Made by a program: the position numbers and the translations under genes. Below are positions 4,885 to 7,987 of a stretch of 7,987 nucleotides of DNA, in pieces. The stretch's first letter is position 1. Every line of letters begins with the position of its first letter. Location of the stretch: the NCBI GenBank assembly GCA_002470135.1, contig DKNC01000020.1:1-7987 (forward strand). Reading direction: 5' to 3'. The notes beneath the pieces were generated by a model. The model ran no database searches and was not told the origin of the DNA. It saw only the letters and a list, made by a program, of their open reading frames with translations. The stretch is from Actinobacteria bacterium UBA7398. Lineage in GTDB: Bacteria > Actinomycetota > Actinomycetes > Nanopelagicales > Nanopelagicaceae.

Positions 4885-6117
4885 CTACCTCCTATTGTTT
4901 CTCTTTATGATTTTTTCATCGGCTAACTTGTTAAGTTCTTCAGGAGTCAGATTGAGAATCTCCCTTAGAATCTCTTCGGTGTGTTCTCCAAAGTTTGGAG
5001 CAACTTCTGGCCCTAGGTTGCGGCTAAATTTGAATCTCATTGGAGAAGTAATGTTGGGGGTAAGGCCAATTCCAGGCTGATCTTGGAGAGAGAAAATTGG
5101 ATTCTGTTTTGAAGCCCTTGGGTCATTCTTGAGTAGTTCCTCAAAACTTTGATACTTGGACCAACTCACTTTATGTGTTACAAAAAGAGGGATTAATTCC
5201 CCCAAGTTCTTAGAGGACACAACTTTCTCAATGATTTGTGCTATTGATTCTCTATGTAGATATCGTTGACCTTCATTCTTAAAATCTGCTGAAGTAATCT
5301 TTTCAAGTTCTGCTAAAGAACCTTCTATATCCAGTGCAAGCTTGAGAGAATTCCATTGCCTAGAAGTCAAACCAACTAACATGATTTGCTTATGATCTGC
5401 TGTTAGAAAATTCCTACCAAAGGATCCGTAGAGATAATTACCATCTTGAGCAATCGTTTCTTCCCCAATATAGGCTTGAGAAAGACGGCCAAGGGCGCCA
5501 ACTACAGAAAGTGCAACATCTGAGAGAGCGATTGACACTAATTCACCTTCACCTGTTAATAGTCTTTTCCGCTCGGCAGCCAAAATTGCAATTGCAACGA
5601 GATTTCCCAGTATTAAATCCCAAGTTGGTAAAACACTATTGGTCGGAAAATTGGAATTCTTTGGCCCTGTGATCACTGGATAACCAAAAGCAGGGTGAAC
5701 TGTGTAATCAACTTCACTTGAGCCGTCAAAATTACCGGTCACTGAAATCATAATAACATCAGCTCTTTTCTTGCGAAGTTCTTCATAACTCAGCTGATCA
5801 TTAGAAGTGAGATTAGTTAGAAATATCCCAGAACCTTCACCAGGCGCTGTTATTAGGTCAGAGATTAATTCTCTGCCTTTTTCGTTTTTCATGTCCACTT
5901 GAATTGATTTCTTTGAACGGTTTAAGCCAGCCCAAAAGAGTGATCCCTGGGACTTCGTTATTGGCCAACGATTGAAATCAAGTCCTCCTCCGAGAGGGTC
6001 AAAGCGAATTACTTCTGCACCCAGTTGAGCCAACGTGAGGCCGCCCAGGGGAGCGGCCACAAAAGCCGAACCCTCAATAACTCTTAAACCAGAAAGAATC
6101 GGTAGTTCGGAGGCCAT
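4885..6117 (-). CDS. mct: Family III CoA-transferase, mesaconyl-CoA C1-C4 transferase (2-methylfumaryl-CoA isomerase)-like
   Basis: The 410-residue protein is a CaiB/BaiF family III CoA-transferase. Its start GLRVIEGSAFVAAPLGGLTLAQ, the GAEVIRFDPLGGGLDFNRWP segment, LFWAGLNRSKKSI, APGEGSGIFLTN, DYTVHPAFGYPVITGP and GNYLYGSFGRNF follow what I recall of Mct, the enzyme that moves CoA within mesaconate from C1 to C4 in the 3-hydroxypropionate bi-cycle. The length also fits (about 400-410). The C-terminal QPGIG and GEHTEEIL are general family III features. The open frame extends 34 codons upstream, but homology begins at ATG 6117, 2 nt after the MaoC stop, so I chose that start. It has only a weak GAAGAG upstream, so it probably relies on translational coupling. 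The alternative is a related intermolecular CoA-transferase; the neighbouring MaoC and CitE genes favour the Mct reading. Confidence 0.75.
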   Translation of the reverse strand: MASELPILSGLRVIEGSAFVAAPLGGLTLAQLGAEVIRFDPLGGGLDFNRWPITKSQGSLFWAGLNRSKKSIQVDMKNEKGRELISDLITAPGEGSGIFLTNLTSNDQLSYEELRKKRADVIMISVTGNFDGSSEVDYTVHPAFGYPVITGPKNSNFPTNSVLPTWDLILGNLVAIAILAAERKRLLTGEGELVSIALSDVALSVVGALGRLSQAYIGEETIAQDGNYLYGSFGRNFLTADHKQIMLVGLTSRQWNSLKLALDIEGSLAELEKITSADFKNEGQRYLHRESIAQIIEKVVSSKNLGELIPLFVTHKVSWSKYQSFEELLKNDPRASKQNPIFSLQDQPGIGLTPNITSPMRFKFSRNLGPEVAPNFGEHTEEILREILNLTPEELNKLADEKIIKRNNRR

Positions 6118-6119
6118 AT

Positions 6120-6653
6120 TTATGACATTCGCTCTTCGATCGGGCCAGATTTTGGAGTAGGGAAATAATTCTGACCGATCCCAGAGGCTCTCTTTGGGAT
6201 CATGACACTTCTGAACCAAGTCACAATTTCGACACCATCTTGGTTTAACCCTCTGGTGAACATCGAAATTATTCCCATATCTGGTTTAGAGGCGGACTCG
6301 CGGACATCTGTACAAATACTCTCTGCATACAAAGTATCTCCAACATAAACCGGGTGGGTAAGTTTAATATCTGTCCAGCCCAGGTTAGCCACCGCATTTT
6401 GACTCATATCAATGACAGAGATTCCTAGAATAATTGCAACGGTGAGACCAGAATTAACAATTATCTTTCCGTTTGACACGGGATTAGATAGAGCAAGATG
6501 AGCGTTAAAATGATTTTGATTAGTATTACAAGTTAATTGCGTGAACCATGTGCAGTCGGTCTCGCTTATAGTACGGCCGAAAGGATGCTCATACGAATCT
6601 CCAACAACAAAATCCTCATAAAATCTACCTAGTACAGCTTTGTGTTTAGCCAT
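6120..6653 (-). CDS. MaoC-family hotdog acyl-CoA hydratase (mesaconyl-/itaconyl-CoA-type)
   Basis: This 177-residue single-hotdog protein starts GRFYEDFVVGDSYEHPFGRTIS, as in MaoC-like hydratases paired with CitE-type lyases. The catalytic stretch is LTCNTNQNHFNAHLALSNP (40-58). H48 is kept, but the Asp of the Asp-His dyad in (R)-hydratases is Asn (N43). The C-terminal half has LGWTDIKLTHPVYVGDTLYAES (91-112) and TRGLNQDG (133-140), also typical. Likely reaction: reversible hydration of a branched C5 enoyl-CoA, i.e. mesaconyl-CoA to citramalyl- or methylmalyl-CoA, or itaconyl-CoA to citramalyl-CoA as reported for the Mycobacterium tuberculosis Rv2499c/Rv2498c pair. The frame allows starts at 6665, 6659 and 6653. 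I chose ATG 6653 because GGAG lies 6 nt upstream and the family sequence starts just after it. It overlaps the lyase gene by 8 bp (ATGGCTAA). Confidence 0.85.
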   Translation of the reverse strand: MAKHKAVLGRFYEDFVVGDSYEHPFGRTISETDCTWFTQLTCNTNQNHFNAHLALSNPVSNGKIIVNSGLTVAIILGISVIDMSQNAVANLGWTDIKLTHPVYVGDTLYAESICTDVRESASKPDMGIISMFTRGLNQDGVEIVTWFRSVMIPKRASGIGQNYFPTPKSGPIEERMS

Positions 6654-7599
6654 TATCATCTCCATCCATTGGAAGCTTCAAACCAGCAGCGATACCTTTT
6701 GAATAAATCATTTCAGCCATTTTCCTTGTTGCCTCATCAATCATTTTACCTTCATAGAGAAAAGCACCAGCGGACTTTTCTGATCCAGCAGATTGATTAA
6801 AGTGCGCCATAATTTTGCAAGATTTTTCAAAAACCTTTTGAGAGGGTGTAAAAATTGAATTTACAAGCTCAATTTGTGATGGGTGAATCACCCACTTTCC
6901 GTCGTAGCCAATTGAAGCTGATAACTGGGACCTAAGTTTTAGCCCAGACTCATTGCCGAGGTCACTAAATGGACCATCAATTGCTAATAAGCCATTTGCT
7001 CGTGCCGCAGTTAGTATTGAGAACAAGACGTGGTGATAAGCATCTTCGCCTGGATAATTGACGGGATTCTCACCGATATTCAAAACCTGCATCCCCATAT
7101 TTGCAGCAAAATCTCCAGGACCGAAAATTAGGGATATTGTGCGTGTGCATGCACTTGCAATTTCGGCAACATTTATTAGCCCACGCGCTGACTCAATTTG
7201 AAGTTGAATTTTTGTTTGATTAACCAATCCTAAAGAAAGTTCCAATTCGGTCAATCTGTGACAAATTTCCTTTACTTGCTCTGGAGCCTCAATCTTAGGG
7301 ATGATTATCGAGTCAAATTTGGAAGATGCTTTTGAAATTATTTGTTCAATATCTTCGACCCCTATAAGTTGGTTTTGTTCATTTACTCGCACAGCCACCG
7401 AAGAGAAGTTAAAACCACCCTTATTTAATTCAATTATTACTAGAGATCGAGCTGCTTCCTTTTCTGAGGGGGAAACAGAATCTTCTAAGTCCAAAAATAT
7501 TTCATCTGGATTTAAAAGTCGTGCTTTTTGAATCATTTTTTCACTGGAGCCAGGAACCGCCAGGACACTTCTCTTAGATAAGAAACTACTTTTTGTCAT
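6646..7599 (-). CDS. CitE/malyl-CoA-lyase-family CoA-ester lyase (citramalyl-/methylmalyl-/malyl-CoA)
   Basis: This 317-residue TIM-barrel lyase belongs to the HpcH/HpaI-CitE superfamily. Motifs in order: RSVLAVPGSS (10-19), FLDLEDSVSPSEK (35-47), the CoA/substrate Arg in RVN (R71), IPKIE (100-104), QIESARG with metal ligand E136, FGPGDFAANMG with metal ligand D163, AIDGPFSD (207-213) and GYDGKWVIHPSQI (231-243) with D233, the acid/base lent by the neighbouring subunit. The last two motifs and NPVNYPGEDAYHH mark the malyl-CoA/citramalyl-CoA lyase side of the family rather than the citrate lyase beta subunit, and no citD or citF is present. It should split a 3-hydroxyacyl-CoA into acetyl-CoA plus pyruvate, or propionyl-CoA plus glyoxylate. 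ATG 7599 is chosen over TTG 7602 because AGGGA lies 5 nt upstream. It overlaps the preceding CoA-transferase gene by 14 bp. Confidence 0.9.
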   Translation of the reverse strand: MTKSSFLSKRSVLAVPGSSEKMIQKARLLNPDEIFLDLEDSVSPSEKEAARSLVIIELNKGGFNFSSVAVRVNEQNQLIGVEDIEQIISKASSKFDSIIIPKIEAPEQVKEICHRLTELELSLGLVNQTKIQLQIESARGLINVAEIASACTRTISLIFGPGDFAANMGMQVLNIGENPVNYPGEDAYHHVLFSILTAARANGLLAIDGPFSDLGNESGLKLRSQLSASIGYDGKWVIHPSQIELVNSIFTPSQKVFEKSCKIMAHFNQSAGSEKSAGAFLYEGKMIDEATRKMAEMIYSKGIAAGLKLPMDGDDNG

Positions 7600-7987
7600 C
7601 AAGTTCCCTTTTGATTTCTTGATTATGTTGACCTAATTTCGGACCAGCTGAAACAATTTTGCCAGGCGTCTTGGAAAGCCGAGCCACTAAATTTTGCATG
7701 AGAATCCCGTCTACCTTTGTGAAGCTTTCTCTAGCAATAAAATGTGGGTCTTCAATAACTTGTTGCATGTTATAAACTGGAGCAATTGCTGCATCTGCCG
7801 CTTCAATGGTTTCAATCACTTCTTTAGATGTTCTGGTTCCGATCCACCTACTTGTTAATTCTTCAAGAGCTTCTCTATTCTCAAAACGAGATTGGAAGGA
7901 TGTGAACCGGGGATCGCCTCCCCCTCCTACGGTTTCTATAAGCCGCTTAGCCACAGTTTCTGCTGAAGCAGAAAGTGCTACCCAAAC
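7586..7987 (-). CDS. Family III (CaiB/BaiF) CoA-transferase, C-terminal part, 5' end outside window
   Basis: The frame is open from the window edge to TAG at 7588-7586, giving 133 residues of the C-terminal part of a second family III CoA-transferase. The evidence is the strand VWVALSAS at the edge, DPRF (a family hallmark) followed by a Leu/Glu-rich helix, ADAAIAPVYNMQQVIEDPHF with the near-invariant DPHF, and the terminal GPKLGQHNQEI. The GTG at 7954 lies inside the domain and is not the real start. It heads the visible part of the operon and differs clearly from the Mct-like paralogue. The likely role is activating the pathway's free acid by CoA transfer from a donor such as succinyl-CoA or acetyl-CoA. 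The substrate is not readable from this fragment. Confidence 0.88.
   Translation of the reverse strand, partial: VWVALSASAETVAKRLIETVGGGGDPRFTSFQSRFENREALEELTSRWIGTRTSKEVIETIEAADAAIAPVYNMQQVIEDPHFIARESFTKVDGILMQNLVARLSKTPGKIVSAGPKLGQHNQEIKRELDDKK

Noticed and set aside
4793..5080. 95-codon + strand open frame over the lipoyl/Mct junction
   Set aside because: It lies opposite two well-supported genes and has low-complexity Ser/Arg/Leu content typical of a shadow frame.
6118..6219. Upstream extension of the Mct-like gene to the start at 6219
   Set aside because: The extra 34 codons lie almost wholly inside the MaoC gene and do not resemble the family; homology begins at ATG 6117.
6646..7599. 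Citrate lyase beta subunit
   Set aside because: No citrate lyase alpha or acyl carrier subunit genes are nearby, and the GYDGKW and NYPGEDAYHH segments point to malyl/citramalyl-CoA lyases.

Overview
The window is a compact, A+T-rich stretch of bacterial chromosome holding nine intact or edge-truncated genes and one broken gene, with almost no intergenic space. Frequent TTG/GTG starts, short stop/start overlaps, a short NAD-type 6-phosphogluconate dehydrogenase and two apparently leaderless divergent starts suggest a streamlined low-GC actinobacterium, such as a freshwater or marine planktonic lineage. This placement is an inference from style and protein flavour, not a phylogenetic result. 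No RNA gene, IS element, CRISPR array or phage gene is seen.

Left part (1-1606, + strand): a P-loop kinase of the shikimate-kinase fold, whose shikimate-binding residues are partly lost, precedes gnd. The pairing suggests sugar-acid metabolism, with the kinase possibly acting on gluconate or a related compound rather than shikimate.

Middle (1708-3922): a larA-type (nickel-pincer 2-hydroxyacid racemase/epimerase) gene on the - strand is cut by a single in-frame TAA at codon 118, although every catalytic residue I can identify is still encoded on either side. Divergent from it is a PfkB-family sugar kinase. The 58-bp gap between them has a TANNNT box exactly 6 nt before each ATG, the arrangement of leaderless actinobacterial promoters. 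The PfkB gene overlaps the next operon tail-to-tail by 11 bp.

Right part (3912-7987, - strand): a tightly coupled operon reads, in transcription order, family III CoA-transferase (C-terminal part only, runs off the window), CitE/malyl-CoA-lyase-type lyase, MaoC-type hydratase, a second family III CoA-transferase resembling mesaconyl-CoA C1-C4 transferase (2-methylfumaryl-CoA isomerase, Mct), a stand-alone 79-residue lipoyl-domain protein, and a classical SDR dehydrogenase. Most junctions overlap or are 2-3 nt apart. The lyase/hydratase/CoA-isomerase trio matches the chemistry of mesaconyl-CoA, citramalyl-CoA and methylmalyl-CoA interconversion, giving acetyl-CoA plus pyruvate, or propionyl-CoA plus glyoxylate. 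The orphan lipoyl domain and SDR are not part of the known forms of that pathway and are the most unusual part of the operon.
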